This document shows, in pieces, positions 15,977 through 23,547 of a stretch of 64,000 nucleotides of DNA. Location of the stretch: NCBI RefSeq assembly GCF_024704725.1, contig NZ_JALIQS010000011.1, positions 48,970 to 112,969 of the forward strand, read 5' to 3'. A program made the translations under genes and the position numbers. Position 1 is the stretch's first letter. Each line of letters begins with the position of its first letter. The stretch comes from Shinella sp. CPCC 101442 (lineage in GTDB: Bacteria; Pseudomonadota; Alphaproteobacteria; Rhizobiales; Rhizobiaceae). The notes under the pieces are model-generated. The model worked only from the letters and a program-made list of their open reading frames with translations. It did no database searches and was not told the DNA's origin.

Positions 15977-16413
15977 GCCACTCTCCTATCGTTCGCAGCC
16001 TCGTGGAAGCCGCCACGAATGGTCTCGGTCAGGTGGACGCCATTCGCGTCGCAGAAGGCAATCGCGTAGGTGATGAGGCTGGCGGCCCGCTTCACCGACA
16101 TGCGGGCGGTGCTCTCGCGGATGTTGACCGGCTCACCTTCAAGGCCCGTCACGAGATCGACTTCGCCGTCAGTCGCCACGGTGTGGGCTGACACCAGCAA
16201 GACCTTCCACTCGTCAGCCTTTCGACGCTTCCCGTCCCAAGTCAGGCTTGAGCGGGCGAGGTCAGTGCAGATCGCGTGAAAGAACGCATTCTGCCCGCCG
16301 CTGCGCGTGATCGGGCCGATGGCAACAGAGCAACCTTCTGCTGCCTGGATGACGGCATTGACCGCGTTGCGGCGCACCTTGTCGTTGATGAGGGTGAAGC
16401 GCTGCTTTTCCAT
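15973..16413 (-). CDS. ninB: NinB-family recombination protein
   Basis: The protein is 146 residues, near the usual size. It has VNAVIQAAEGCSVAIGPITR, RSGGQNAFFHAICTD and KVLLVSAHT in the order of lambda NinB (Orf), which binds single-stranded DNA and helps recombination mediators load on SSB-coated DNA. It lies directly after recT, which fits a recombination module. Confidence 0.8.
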   Translation of the reverse strand: MEKQRFTLINDKVRRNAVNAVIQAAEGCSVAIGPITRSGGQNAFFHAICTDLARSSLTWDGKRRKADEWKVLLVSAHTVATDGEVDLVTGLEGEPVNIRESTARMSVKRAASLITYAIAFCDANGVHLTETIRGGFHEAANDRRVA

Positions 16414-16415
16414 GG

Positions 16416-17339
16416 TCAGCCAGCCATCAGAACGTGATTGCCGGCGATCTTGGCCTCAATCGCCTTCTTCACCGAAACCGCGTCGCCGGGGCTGCGTGCC
16501 CAGAACTCTCGGAGCGGTTCACGGTTTGCGTCGCGCCACTTGGCGACGGTATCCGGGGTCTCGTTCTTGACGAACTCCAGCGCGCGGTCGGCGAACTGGC
16601 CGAGCGGAACGTTTTCGAGCGTCCAGCCGTCGCCCCAGGTTACGGTTATTGCATCTTTGGCGCCGACGGCTTTGAGACGGCCTTCCTGCTTGTCGTGCTC
16701 GACGATCTCAGTTGCGGACAAGTCCAGCACCTTGGCGCGATCCATCTCGGCTTCATCGTAGAGGCCGGTGAACTGTTCAGGCCAGCCGGCGCGCAGCGCC
16801 TGCATCTCGGCGCACTTCGAAATCATCAGCCGTGGCATGCGGCACCAGTTGCCGGAATCGTCCAGCTTTTGCTTTCCGGTCTTGTGGTTGCGGCCGTCCT
16901 GCCCCTCGGACCATTCGTCCTTGACCGGCGCGAACTCTTCCCAGAACGCCTGACCGGCGACCTCGTACCAGTCGCTGGTCTTCGGGTCCTGCTTCCAGAG
17001 ATAGACCGTTGCCGAAATGATGCCCTGCGGGTTCAGGGGAGAAATCATGCTTTTGTCGGCTTCGTACAGCGGGGGCTTGGACGCCGGTCGGTAGTCGCCG
17101 CAGCGCTGCGCAATAACGCGCTGGCCGTCGCGACTGACGATGATCGTCATTTTCCGCCTAGCGGCATTTCCCTTGGAGAAGACCATGGGGATGATCTGGG
17201 CGAGGAACGGGTCGAGCCCCTTGGCGCGCGCCACTTCCATGAACAGGTTGAACTCGTCGGCGTTGCAATCCTTCGCAACGGTATCCTTGACCAACGAAAC
17301 TTGGCGGGCGGTCAGGTCGAATTTCGTGATTGCGTTCAT
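16416..17339 (-). CDS. RecT/Bet-family single-strand annealing protein
   Basis: The protein is 307 residues. AKDCNADEFNLFMEVARAKG, DPFLAQIIPMVF, MTIIVSRDGQRVIA and RMPRLMISKCAEMQALRAGW are the hallmarks of the Bet/RecT annealing family. It pairs complementary single strands during phage replication. I chose the ATG at 17339 because GGAGGAAG precedes it; an upstream GTG is possible. No dedicated exonuclease partner is visible nearby. Confidence 0.88.
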   Translation of the reverse strand: MNAITKFDLTARQVSLVKDTVAKDCNADEFNLFMEVARAKGLDPFLAQIIPMVFSKGNAARRKMTIIVSRDGQRVIAQRCGDYRPASKPPLYEADKSMISPLNPQGIISATVYLWKQDPKTSDWYEVAGQAFWEEFAPVKDEWSEGQDGRNHKTGKQKLDDSGNWCRMPRLMISKCAEMQALRAGWPEQFTGLYDEAEMDRAKVLDLSATEIVEHDKQEGRLKAVGAKDAITVTWGDGWTLENVPLGQFADRALEFVKNETPDTVAKWRDANREPLREFWARSPGDAVSVKKAIEAKIAGNHVLMAG

Positions 17340-17341
17340 GA

Positions 17342-17863
17342 TCACTTCCTCCGGACGGAAAGGCTGAAACTGCCGTTGTCGAGGCCAGCGCCTGGAACGG
17401 TTCGCTTGTCATTGAGGGCGCGGAGCAGGGCCTTCTTGTCGAGCTTGGGTGCGGGGCGCTCCTGCTCGACCCAGAACTCTCCGGGGATGTCCGCCTCGTT
17501 GGTGACGATCAGGCCGGCGGCACGCTTGGTCAGCGTGACGGTGCCTGTGGTCAGTCGGAACGATGTCTGTTCCGTCGCCAGCATCGCCTGTTCGATCATG
17601 GCGCGGACGCGTTCAATCCGCGATTCAGCGGCGGCGCGCCGGCTGGCGAACTCGGCTTCCTTGGCCTTGAGGCCTGCGACCATGACGTCGCACTCGTCAA
17701 TCTCGGCAAGGGCCGCTTCGATTGCTTCATGAAGGCCGGTCTCGCCTTCAATGGTGTCGGCGACCAGTTCGGCGTCGCCGTCGTCTCCGCTGGCGCGCAG
17801 ATCGGCCAGAAGGCGCTTGGCATATTCAGTTTGGCGGGCGATGGAGTGTTCTGCGGCAGACAT
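17342..17863 (-). CDS. Siphovirus Gp157-like protein
   Basis: The protein is 173 residues. It has a long helical N-terminal half (EAIEAALAEIDECDVMVAGL, followed by a charged coiled coil) and then beta-rich TTGTVTLTKRAAGLIVTNEA and PAPKLDKKALLRAL, as in Gp157 proteins of siphoviruses. In other phages these occur near recombination genes and some confer resistance to phage. It lies immediately upstream of recT. Confidence 0.75.
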   Translation of the reverse strand: MSAAEHSIARQTEYAKRLLADLRASGDDGDAELVADTIEGETGLHEAIEAALAEIDECDVMVAGLKAKEAEFASRRAAAESRIERVRAMIEQAMLATEQTSFRLTTGTVTLTKRAAGLIVTNEADIPGEFWVEQERPAPKLDKKALLRALNDKRTVPGAGLDNGSFSLSVRRK

Positions 17864-17880
17864 AGGAAGCTCCAACAGTC

Positions 17881-18279
17881 TCAGGCGGCGGAAGCGATCG
17901 CGTTCCGCAGAACAGTCTCGACGTGGTTAAGGCTCTCGAGCGTCGGCGCGAGGTTGACGTCTCGGTCACGGCGCCAGTGCTGGACGAAGTTGAGGGCTTC
18001 AGAGAGGGCGCGATCCTTCGGGTCCGCAACGAGATCTGGATACCGAGACCAGCGCTCGAAGCGCTCAACTGTCGTGCCGGGGTGACGCTCGGAAGCCTCC
18101 TCGGCCTCCGCCTCATCCTCGAACTGGATCGCGTCATCCTGCTCGTAAGAGAATTCGCCCTTACCGGCATAGTAGAGGCCGGCGGCGTCCATCACCCAGA
18201 GACGGGTGACCATGTAGCCATGTGGCTTGCTCAGTTCCTGAGCGACGCGGGTGGCAATGCGGTCTGCTTCGGTCTGCAT
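17881..18279 (-). CDS. Hypothetical protein, first gene of the leftward operon
   Basis: The protein is 132 residues, acidic in the middle (DDAIQFEDEAEAEEASERH). It begins 46 bases downstream of the inner operator at 18327-18345 and would be the first gene made from the leftward promoter, the place where lambda has N. It does not look like a basic antiterminator. The family is not recognised. Confidence 0.6.
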   Translation of the reverse strand: MQTEADRIATRVAQELSKPHGYMVTRLWVMDAAGLYYAGKGEFSYEQDDAIQFEDEAEAEEASERHPGTTVERFERWSRYPDLVADPKDRALSEALNFVQHWRRDRDVNLAPTLESLNHVETVLRNAIASAA

Positions 18280-18324
18280 GGGTGGCTTCCTCGTCTTTCC
18301 CGGTGGTCGGGAGGTGATGAGGGT

Positions 18325-18379
18325 TTTGTAGCGAATATAGCTACATTATGCAAGAAAAAATGTAGCGACAGTGGCTACA
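18325..18379. promoter_or_regulatory. Left operator region (OL-like) with leftward promoter
   Basis: Two 19-bp inverted repeats are present: TGTAGCGAATATAGCTACA (18327-18345) and TGTAGCGACAGTGGCTACA (18361-18379), starts 34 bases apart. On the reverse strand TTGCAT (18348-18353) and TACAAA (18325-18330) are 17 bases apart and enclose the inner operator. The same layout is found at 23548-23602, facing the other way. A repressor bound here would shut off the early leftward operon. Confidence 0.85.
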
Positions 18380-18418
18380 AACTTTGACGGCCGATTCTAA
18401 CCTGCTAGAATCACCACA

Positions 18419-18447
18419 CGAAAAACCGGCTGGATCGTCCGGCCGGT
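18419..18447 (-). terminator. Rho-independent terminator, leftward
   Basis: A 10-bp stem (18425-18434 with 18438-18447, one G-U pair) has a 3-base loop and, on the reverse strand, is followed by TTTT. It stands upstream of the left operator and would keep other leftward transcription out of the early operon. Confidence 0.6.
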
Positions 18448-18579
18448 GAGGGGGCAGAAACGAATAAGTCCGCCGGTCACGGCAGACGGCTTGATCTGAG
18501 AAGAGCCCTTTTGATGGGCCAGCTCTCGACTTCACGTAGCGTCCGGATAGTATCCACCACAACCAAGGGAAGGGGAGCT

Positions 18580-18765
18580 ATGAGGATTCGCCACGTCATC
18601 GTCGCTGCTGTTGCGTTGGCCTTTGCCACAGCACCGGCTGTTGAGGCCAAAAATCAACCGTGTTCCGGCAAGAAGGGTGGGATCAAGTCGTGCACCAGCG
18701 ATGGGAAATTCCTCTGCCACAACGGCACGGTCAGCGCATCCAAGCGGAAGTGTACACGCGATTGA
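18580..18765 (+). CDS. Small secreted cysteine-containing protein
   Basis: The 61-residue protein has a signal peptide (hydrophobic about 5-22, cleavage probably after VEA) and a mature part with four cysteines in [20 protein letters not shown] and later KRKC. Similar small proteins are common in rhizobial genomes and phages. AGGGGAG precedes the ATG at 18580. It is read rightwards in the immunity region, so it may be expressed in the lysogen. Confidence 0.7.
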   Translation: MRIRHVIVAAVALAFATAPAVEAKNQPCSGKKGGIKSCTSDGKFLCHNGTVSASKRKCTRD

Positions 18766-18787
18766 AGCAACTTCCGGGGGGGCGCTG

Positions 18788-19267
18788 ATGCGCGAGATGT
18801 CAACTGGACTGTTCCTGTGGATCGTCGGTGGGACATGCGGTGCTGTATTTGCCGGTGTGCTTGCTTGGGGCAAATTCAGTGCTGAAGCGAGTGCGCCACT
18901 GTCGGCAACGGCGCTTCAGTCGATTGGTAACATTCCAATCTGCGTCGGCACTGTCCGCACAACGTGTGTCGTGGATGGCGACACGATCTGGATCGAAGGC
19001 GTGAAGATCCGCATAGCCGATATCGACACACCTGAAATCGGCGAGCCCAAATGCGAGAGCGAACGAGCCCTTGGCCATCGCGCTAAGGATAGGCTGCGAG
19101 AGTTGCTGAATACCGGCCCATTTGAGCTCGTAGCGTCGGGGCGAGACGAAGACAAGTACGGTCGCAAGCTCCGCGTTGTCGTGCGAGATGGGCGGTCGCT
19201 TGGCGACCAACTCGTGGCAGAAGGGTTGGCCAGGACCTGGAGTGGCAGGCGAGAGCCTTGGTGCTGA
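18788..19267 (+). CDS. Thermonuclease-family (SNase-like) nuclease, membrane-anchored
   Basis: The protein is 159 residues. An N-terminal hydrophobic segment (about 7-27) is a signal anchor or signal peptide. The rest is a staphylococcal nuclease domain: VVDGDTIWIEGVKIRIADID, TPEIGEPKCESE, DKYGRKLRVV and GDQLVAEGLAR. These enzymes cut DNA or RNA with calcium outside the cytoplasm. It follows the small secreted protein by 22 bases. Catalytic Arg and Asp/Glu positions of the fold are present. It is probable lysogenic cargo. Confidence 0.88.
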   Translation: MREMSTGLFLWIVGGTCGAVFAGVLAWGKFSAEASAPLSATALQSIGNIPICVGTVRTTCVVDGDTIWIEGVKIRIADIDTPEIGEPKCESERALGHRAKDRLRELLNTGPFELVASGRDEDKYGRKLRVVVRDGRSLGDQLVAEGLARTWSGRREPWC

Positions 19268-19375
19268 GCGCCCACGAAAACGCCCGCATAAGTGCCGTCT
19301 CAATTAGCGAGGAACCTTGGGCGCCATTTCGTGTTCTGTCACCACGCGGAATATTCCGCCTATGAGGAGAAGAAT

Positions 19376-19693
19376 ATGTTCACCAAGCTCGCTACGATTA
19401 CCGCCGCCGCCACCCTCGTAAGTTTCACTGCTTTCGCGCAGGATTCATCGTCAAACGCCGGCTCGACGACGAACGCCATGGACCAGGCTATGCAGATGGA
19501 TGAGCCGACGGCCAACGTTTTCTATAGCGATGCGAAGGCCCGCACCTTCCGCCCCGAAGCGGAGTGGAGCAAGAACTGGGCTGGGCTGAAAGATGAGCAG
19601 CGGGCGAAGATGAAGGCCGATTGCTCGACGAACGGCGCGACGCCCCGCAGTGAGGGGGATACCCGTATCTGTGATTGGGCCGGCAACAACTAA
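19376..19693 (+). CDS. Secreted hypothetical protein
   Basis: The protein is 105 residues with a clear signal peptide (hydrophobic about 5-20, cleavage after AFA). The mature part has two cysteines (KADCSTNG, RICDWAG) and no known family. GAGGAG precedes the ATG at 19376, and a terminator follows at 19717. It is the last of three rightward exported-protein genes. Confidence 0.65.
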   Translation: MFTKLATITAAATLVSFTAFAQDSSSNAGSTTNAMDQAMQMDEPTANVFYSDAKARTFRPEAEWSKNWAGLKDEQRAKMKADCSTNGATPRSEGDTRICDWAGNN

Positions 19694-19716
19694 GGCGAAC
19701 CACATTCGAGATGAGG

Positions 19717-19740
19717 AGGCCCCTGCGAGGGGGCCTTTTT
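19717..19740 (+). terminator. Rho-independent terminator
   Basis: GGCCCC (19718-19723) pairs with GGGGCC (19730-19735), followed by TTTTT. It ends the rightward unit 18580-19693. Confidence 0.85.
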
Positions 19741-19830
19741 CGTAAGCGGCACACAGCTTCGCGGGGAGGGGCGGCCGCCTGCGCTGATAGGAATATCGCG
19801 AGCGGCCGCCCGCTTTCTCTCCAAGCCCAC

Positions 19831-19857
19831 GGAAAAGCCCGCCGGTGAGGGCGGGCT
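19831..19857 (-). terminator. Rho-independent terminator, leftward
   Basis: AGCCCGCC (19836-19843) pairs perfectly with GGCGGGCT (19850-19857). On the reverse strand a short T-run follows. It lies 22 bases after the stop of the PIN-domain gene and ends that leftward unit. Confidence 0.8.
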
Positions 19858-19879
19858 AAAGGATGGGTGGCAGTCGTAT

Positions 19880-20491
19880 TCAGATTGATAGCGTGCTTTG
19901 TCGCAACATGGGCCGTATGCGAGGTAAGCTTACCACAGCGTACACATCTGGATCGCTGCTAATATCGTGGGTGTATTCGTCAAGGGCCAATAGAGGAAGC
20001 GACTTTGTGTCGGGGTCGGTTTCGACACTTTTGTCCGCGCTATTGTCGAAAGTCAGAAATTCCAAGTCGGGAACGTTCATTGCCTCTTTCACGTACAACG
20101 CGGAGGATAAATGGATGGCGTCACCAAGCGTCATGCATCGCGTCTTCTCATCCTTGGCTCGTTTCGATGGCGACCGCGACCATTTAAAGTCGCGAAGTTG
20201 GGCGGCGCGAAGCATCGTGTAGGGGTCGGGGTTCACGACGGTAGCGATGGACCGAATGTATCGGACAAGATCATCAAGGGTGGCAAACGTGCCCGGCACA
20301 AAGCTGCTTGGTCTCAGTTCAGCAAACAGCACGCTGCTCACCCAGAGCCTTCGAGACGGGTTCATACCCGTCGCGTCAGATAGGATCTTTGCGATGTCGC
20401 CTGCAAACTCGCCCGAGGCATTGTTTGCATGAACTAAGAGCACGTTCGTATCGATGAAATGATCGGTGCTATTGGATGTTCGTGTTGCCAA
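19880..20491 (-). CDS. PIN-domain ribonuclease-like protein
   Basis: The protein is 203 residues. The four acidic positions of a PIN domain are in place: D14 in HFIDTNVLL, E58 in LFAELRP, D124 in LGDAIHLSSAL and D149 in FLTFDN. PIN proteins are metal-dependent RNases, often VapC-type toxins. At 203 residues it is longer than usual VapC (about 130-140). Its start lies 23 bases inside the end of the gene upstream, so the two are coupled. It sits between the two operator regions. Confidence 0.8.
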   Translation of the reverse strand: MATRTSNSTDHFIDTNVLLVHANNASGEFAGDIAKILSDATGMNPSRRLWVSSVLFAELRPSSFVPGTFATLDDLVRYIRSIATVVNPDPYTMLRAAQLRDFKWSRSPSKRAKDEKTRCMTLGDAIHLSSALYVKEAMNVPDLEFLTFDNSADKSVETDPDTKSLPLLALDEYTHDISSDPDVYAVVSLPRIRPMLRQSTLSI

Positions 20492-21290
20492 TGTTTATCG
20501 CGCCAAGAAAGCGCTTCCCCTCAAGTGATCCCCGAATATCGCTCGCTTCTCGCGCCAGCGGCACTTCCTCGACGCTAAAAACCTCCATGCGTTCGGGGAG
20601 TTGGCTATCGCCTGTGTAAATCGCGCGGCCCCTAACTGTAACGCGCTTGTTGCCGTATGGATTGAACGCGTCTTCCCCTTTTGATCTGTCGAAGACGCAT
20701 TCAATCTGCGCGCCACCGCCTGGTAGAACCAGGTGACCCACCCACGTCGTGCCTCGGTAATCAATGTTCCCAAGCGTCCCGTCGAATGATCCCAGCACCC
20801 CGCCAACATGGAACCGACTTTTCAGCGAATCTGGCGACATTGCTTTGCCGAGTCGCTCAGCTTGGCGTGCGAAAAACTCATCAAACGGGATCACGTCCGT
20901 CTCGAACACCGCGACAGCCGGGTATGCCGGATCGATCGCTTTCCCAAGCGAGACTATCGACTGTGCAAGCTTCCGGTACTCCGTCGCGCGACCGAACTCG
21001 CTGCGGTAGACAGAGCCGGCCACATTTCGCAGCAGTTCGACTGCGCTCCCGTTAGTTCTCGCGTGCTCTCGCATCTCCAGTATGTTGGACGACATGGCTA
21101 GATTGGAGATGAAGAACTCACTTCGGTGCTTCCGTCCGTGAAGCTCGGCGTCAGCTGACTTCAGTGCGTTAAGTACCGACGTAAACGTTCGATGCAGAAC
21201 TCTCGCTGGAATTAGGCGCGACGAATCAGCCGGCGCGTCAGCAGGCTTGATAATCAGTCGGATTTCGCAATTGCGAAGCGGCTCATCCAT
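20469..21290 (-). CDS. Hypothetical partner of the PIN-domain protein
   Basis: The protein is 273 residues with no recognised family. The N-terminal 110 residues look helical; the C-terminal part (about 180-245) has alternating strands with QIECVFDRS, KRVTVRGRAIYTG and RMEVFSVEEV, as in an OB-fold-like barrel. It overlaps the PIN gene by 23 bases and is probably its partner or antitoxin. It is much larger than VapB antitoxins. The ribosome binding site AAGGAGG is inside a 9-bp hairpin. Confidence 0.6.
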   Translation of the reverse strand: MDEPLRNCEIRLIIKPADAPADSSRLIPARVLHRTFTSVLNALKSADAELHGRKHRSEFFISNLAMSSNILEMREHARTNGSAVELLRNVAGSVYRSEFGRATEYRKLAQSIVSLGKAIDPAYPAVAVFETDVIPFDEFFARQAERLGKAMSPDSLKSRFHVGGVLGSFDGTLGNIDYRGTTWVGHLVLPGGGAQIECVFDRSKGEDAFNPYGNKRVTVRGRAIYTGDSQLPERMEVFSVEEVPLAREASDIRGSLEGKRFLGAINIGNTNIQ

Positions 21291-21294
21291 CGCT

Positions 21295-21315
21295 TAGCCT
21301 CCTTCCAGGAGGCTA
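21295..21315 (-). promoter_or_regulatory. Hairpin covering the ribosome binding site of the PIN partner
   Basis: TAGCCTCCT (21295-21303) and AGGAGGCTA (21307-21315) form a 9-bp stem with a 3-base loop. On the leftward mRNA the 3' arm holds AGGAGG, about 7 bases before the ATG at 21290. The stem would hide the ribosome binding site, so translation of the module may be controlled at this point. Confidence 0.55.
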
Positions 21316-21446
21316 CATTGGTAATGTGGCTTGGTAAAGGCTTCGTTACAGTCGGTTGAGCGGAGGGGTGTTTTCAAACGAATCATCCGACTCCATCCGG
21401 GCGTAGATGAACCTCAATCAACTCTCGCGCAGCATCGAACACGCCG

Positions 21447-21471
21447 CTCAATGCGTCGTCCCCTTGCGTCT
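21447..21471 (-). repeat. Short repeat copy A
   Basis: Bases 21448-21471 are identical over 24 positions to the start of the copy at 22226-22269. This copy lies just after the stop of the secreted protein gene 21474-21782. Confidence 0.7.
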
Positions 21472-21473
21472 CG

Positions 21474-21782
21474 CTATTCGCAAGCCTGCGGTACTTCGAC
21501 CGTGTACGTCACCTTTCCGACCCCCACCGGCTCGTTCGGCACGAGGTAAACCTTCAGGTCGCATTCCTGGGTTCGCACTTCCCATTCGTGTGCGCCGTCC
21601 TCGCGTGTGCCGGTGTTGGAGACAGAGCCAATCGGGGCCTGGCGCAGCGCATTCCCTACGGCCTCGCTCGTCAGGATCGTCGAGATCTGCTTCCCGCTGT
21701 CGTAAAATCCGGAGAGCGCCGCCGAAGCTGGCAGTGACAGGCCGGATATCAGGATGCCGGTAATGGCTATGGTCTTGATCAA
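21474..21782 (-). CDS. Secreted hypothetical protein
   Basis: The 102-residue protein has a signal peptide (hydrophobic about 4-20, cleavage after SAA) and a beta-rich mature part with two Cys (TQECDLKVYL, PQACE). It starts with TTG at 21782, which overlaps the end of repeat copy B in the form TTGA. It is probably made by coupled translation with the short frame in that repeat. Confidence 0.6.
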   Translation of the reverse strand: MIKTIAITGILISGLSLPASAALSGFYDSGKQISTILTSEAVGNALRQAPIGSVSNTGTREDGAHEWEVRTQECDLKVYLVPNEPVGVGKVTYTVEVPQACE

Positions 21783-21822
21783 TGCGTTGTTCCCTTACGT
21801 CTGGCGATGTACTCGGCGTTCA
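21779..21822 (-). repeat. 44-bp repeat copy B (stop/start junction)
   Basis: The 44 bases match 22226-22269 at 40 positions. On the reverse strand it encodes NAEYIARRKGTTH then TGA, and the TGA overlaps a TTG start of the next gene. It begins directly after the stop of the gene 21820-22137. Confidence 0.75.
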
Positions 21823-22137
21823 CGTCTCTTTCTCCTCGTTCAAAACCTCATCCTTGGCGTCGAGTACGATCTTGAGGGTCCGGATCATTTCCGCCGCGTC
21901 GAGCAGCAGTACCCTGACCTCGTTATCGGAAAGCGTCTCAACGAGGCCAGTTGCGGTTTTAGCATCGATCGCCGCGTCACGGTTGCCACCGCTGGGAGGG
22001 ATGCCGGCTTGCTCTCGACCTTCAAGGATGGTCACGTAGGCGCGACCTAGCAGGCGGAGTATTTCACCTTTCTCGAGCTCACCGATCTTGTTCGCCGCAC
22101 GGATGAGCTCAGTGATGAATTCAGGATGCTTGCTCAT
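21820..22137 (-). CDS. Hypothetical protein
   Basis: The protein is 105 residues, soluble and helical, beginning MSKHPEFITELIRAAN. The start at 22137 overlaps the stop of the tiny membrane protein (22134-22229) by ATGA. The family is not recognised. Confidence 0.6.
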   Translation of the reverse strand: MSKHPEFITELIRAANKIGELEKGEILRLLGRAYVTILEGREQAGIPPSGGNRDAAIDAKTATGLVETLSDNEVRVLLLDAAEMIRTLKIVLDAKDEVLNEEKET

Positions 22138-22229
22138 GGCAGGCCAACGGTAAGACCAGTGGCGAGCAGGATGGCGAGAATGACGCCCACGGCGAGCCAT
22201 CGGCGAGGGGATGAGTAAAGTACCCTCAA
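22134..22229 (-). CDS. Tiny membrane peptide (31 residues)
   Basis: A TTG at 22229 overlaps the stop of the gene 22226-22456 (TTGA) and opens a frame ending VGVILAILLATGLTVGLP, one hydrophobic segment. Its stop overlaps the next ATG. Both junctions favour translation. The TTG start in the repeat is the same arrangement as for the gene at 21782. Confidence 0.4.
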   Translation of the reverse strand: MRVLYSSPRRWLAVGVILAILLATGLTVGLP

Positions 22230-22269
22230 TGCGTCGTCCCCTTGCGTCTGGCGATGTATTCGGCGTTCA
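22226..22269 (-). repeat. 44-bp repeat copy C
   Basis: This is the third copy of the repeat, within the end of the gene 22226-22456. See the copies at 21447-21471 and 21779-21822. Confidence 0.75.
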
Positions 22270-22456
22270 GCAGCTTCGACACATCGATCGCCACCGTCTC
22301 GTCAAGTCCATCTAGCGGAATTCCGTTCACCTGGGCTGTGAAGCCAGTGAATATGTCGTAGACCGCGAGGCTGCCCGTGCCATCGTCGCGCGTCGCGAAA
22401 CGATTTTGCTGTTTGCGCTTTTCAGAAATCGCTCTTCCCCCCGGATGCAATTTCAC
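22226..22456 (-). CDS. Hypothetical protein
   Basis: The protein is 76 residues. The last 14 residues (NAEYIARRKGTTH) are encoded by repeat copy C. The middle is a compact beta-like part (VYDIFTGFTAQVNGIPLDGL). It is the first of a leftward chain of small genes that ends at 21474. Confidence 0.55.
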   Translation of the reverse strand: MKLHPGGRAISEKRKQQNRFATRDDGTGSLAVYDIFTGFTAQVNGIPLDGLDETVAIDVSKLLNAEYIARRKGTTH

Positions 22457-22622
22457 GATAGCGCGATTCCGTTCGCGGACAAGAAAAAGCGACTCCCCAT
22501 GCGTGCAGTCGTAACATCTGGTAGCCGTTGACGAGTATGACTATTTTCCTAATTATGTTCTTGTTCCGTTCTGGTTTTCAATGCATGTTGCGCCCAGTTC
22601 AAAAAGCACAAGGGGCATGAAC

Positions 22623-22871
22623 ATGGCAGAGTTTTTCGTGGTTCAATCCTTCTCACCGGCTAAGCGCGGCATGAAGGCCGATATCGCAGTCCAGGTAAAT
22701 AGCGTGATGCATGCGAAGCGGATGGCCGAGCGCCTGGCGCTGACCAAGCCCATGGTGTTCGCGACCGTGATGGAGGGGGACCCGGAAAGCGGCGACTTCG
22801 GAGAGCCTAAGCTTATCTATTTCCATGGCGCCGAAAAGCCGGAGGAAGTCAGCAACATGCAGCCGATCTAG
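22623..22871 (+). CDS. Hypothetical protein
   Basis: The protein is 82 residues, beginning MAEFFVVQSFSPAKRGMKAD. AAGGGG lies 8 bases before the ATG at 22623; an ATG two codons earlier is less well placed. It reads rightwards towards the repressor gene. The function is unknown. Confidence 0.65.
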   Translation: MAEFFVVQSFSPAKRGMKADIAVQVNSVMHAKRMAERLALTKPMVFATVMEGDPESGDFGEPKLIYFHGAEKPEEVSNMQPI

Positions 22872-22886
22872 GAGGGCTCGTGCATC

Positions 22887-23102
22887 ATGGCGATACGGTA
22901 CGCCACCGCGCCGCCTGTTCGAAATGAGGATACGGTCGCAAAGCTTCGCGATCTCGCAGGTGGTCCTCAACTAGAGCCGGCAACCGCCATAGACAGAGCT
23001 GCGGCTAGGATTGTCGCCGAGATGACGAAGATTCACGGCGGAGAGTGGAGGTCGAAGGTTGATCATCAGCATCGGACTGTGATGATTTGGTCGCTGGATT
23101 AG
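22887..23102 (+). CDS. Hypothetical protein
   Basis: The protein is 71 residues. AGGAGGG stands before the ATG at 22887. The last 98 bases overlap the end of the repressor gene in the opposite direction, so the two transcripts are convergent. No family is recognised. Confidence 0.6.
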   Translation: MAIRYATAPPVRNEDTVAKLRDLAGGPQLEPATAIDRAAARIVAEMTKIHGGEWRSKVDHQHRTVMIWSLD

Positions 23103-23514
23103 TTTCCAACTGCGTTATGATGGTCGACATTATAATGTCGATGTTCCGAGGAGTGAGGCCGTCAATTCTGGATATCAACGCCAGGATTGCGGCCCGTCCA
23201 CGAACGCGATCGGATGGTGCGTTTTTCTTCAGCCGTGGCGTCGCGGCTGACCGCGCTTCTTCTAGGGCGTTCGCCAAAGAAGCTTCGGGATTTGGGCCGG
23301 CGAGAGAGATGACCGAGTCTGGAATCGGATGTCCGGTTACGTCAGCGATCTGATAAAGTTCTTCGGCTGACAGCTTCCGCTTTTCTTTGGTGGCCTTGTA
23401 TATCTTGGAGCGGTCATTCGACCAAGCGGGATACCTCTCGGTCAGCCGTCGGGCCAATTCCGATTGCGTCCACCCTTTATGGGCCATCGCTTCCAAGAGC
23501 CAAGTTGAGATCAT
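23005..23514 (-). CDS. CI-like phage repressor (HTH, no peptidase domain)
   Basis: The protein is 169 residues. Residues about 5-65 are a helix-turn-helix with HKGWTQSELARRL and LSAEELYQIADVTG. The rest is a linker and a helical part with NIDIIMSTIITQLE, probably for oligomerisation; there is no S24 self-cleaving domain. The gene runs leftwards from operator region 23548-23602 with the Cro-like gene on the other side, so it is the likely lysogeny repressor. The frame opens further to 23559, inside the operator; I chose 23514. Confidence 0.75.
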   Translation of the reverse strand: MISTWLLEAMAHKGWTQSELARRLTERYPAWSNDRSKIYKATKEKRKLSAEELYQIADVTGHPIPDSVISLAGPNPEASLANALEEARSAATPRLKKNAPSDRVRGRAAILALISRIDGLTPRNIDIIMSTIITQLETNPATKSSQSDADDQPSTSTLRRESSSSRRQS

Positions 23515-23547
23515 GCGAGATGTGTAACGGGTCCTCTCGTACAAGTC

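Noticed and set aside
16434..17732. A 432-residue forward open frame
   Set aside because: It is antisense to recT and the Gp157-like gene, which match known families.
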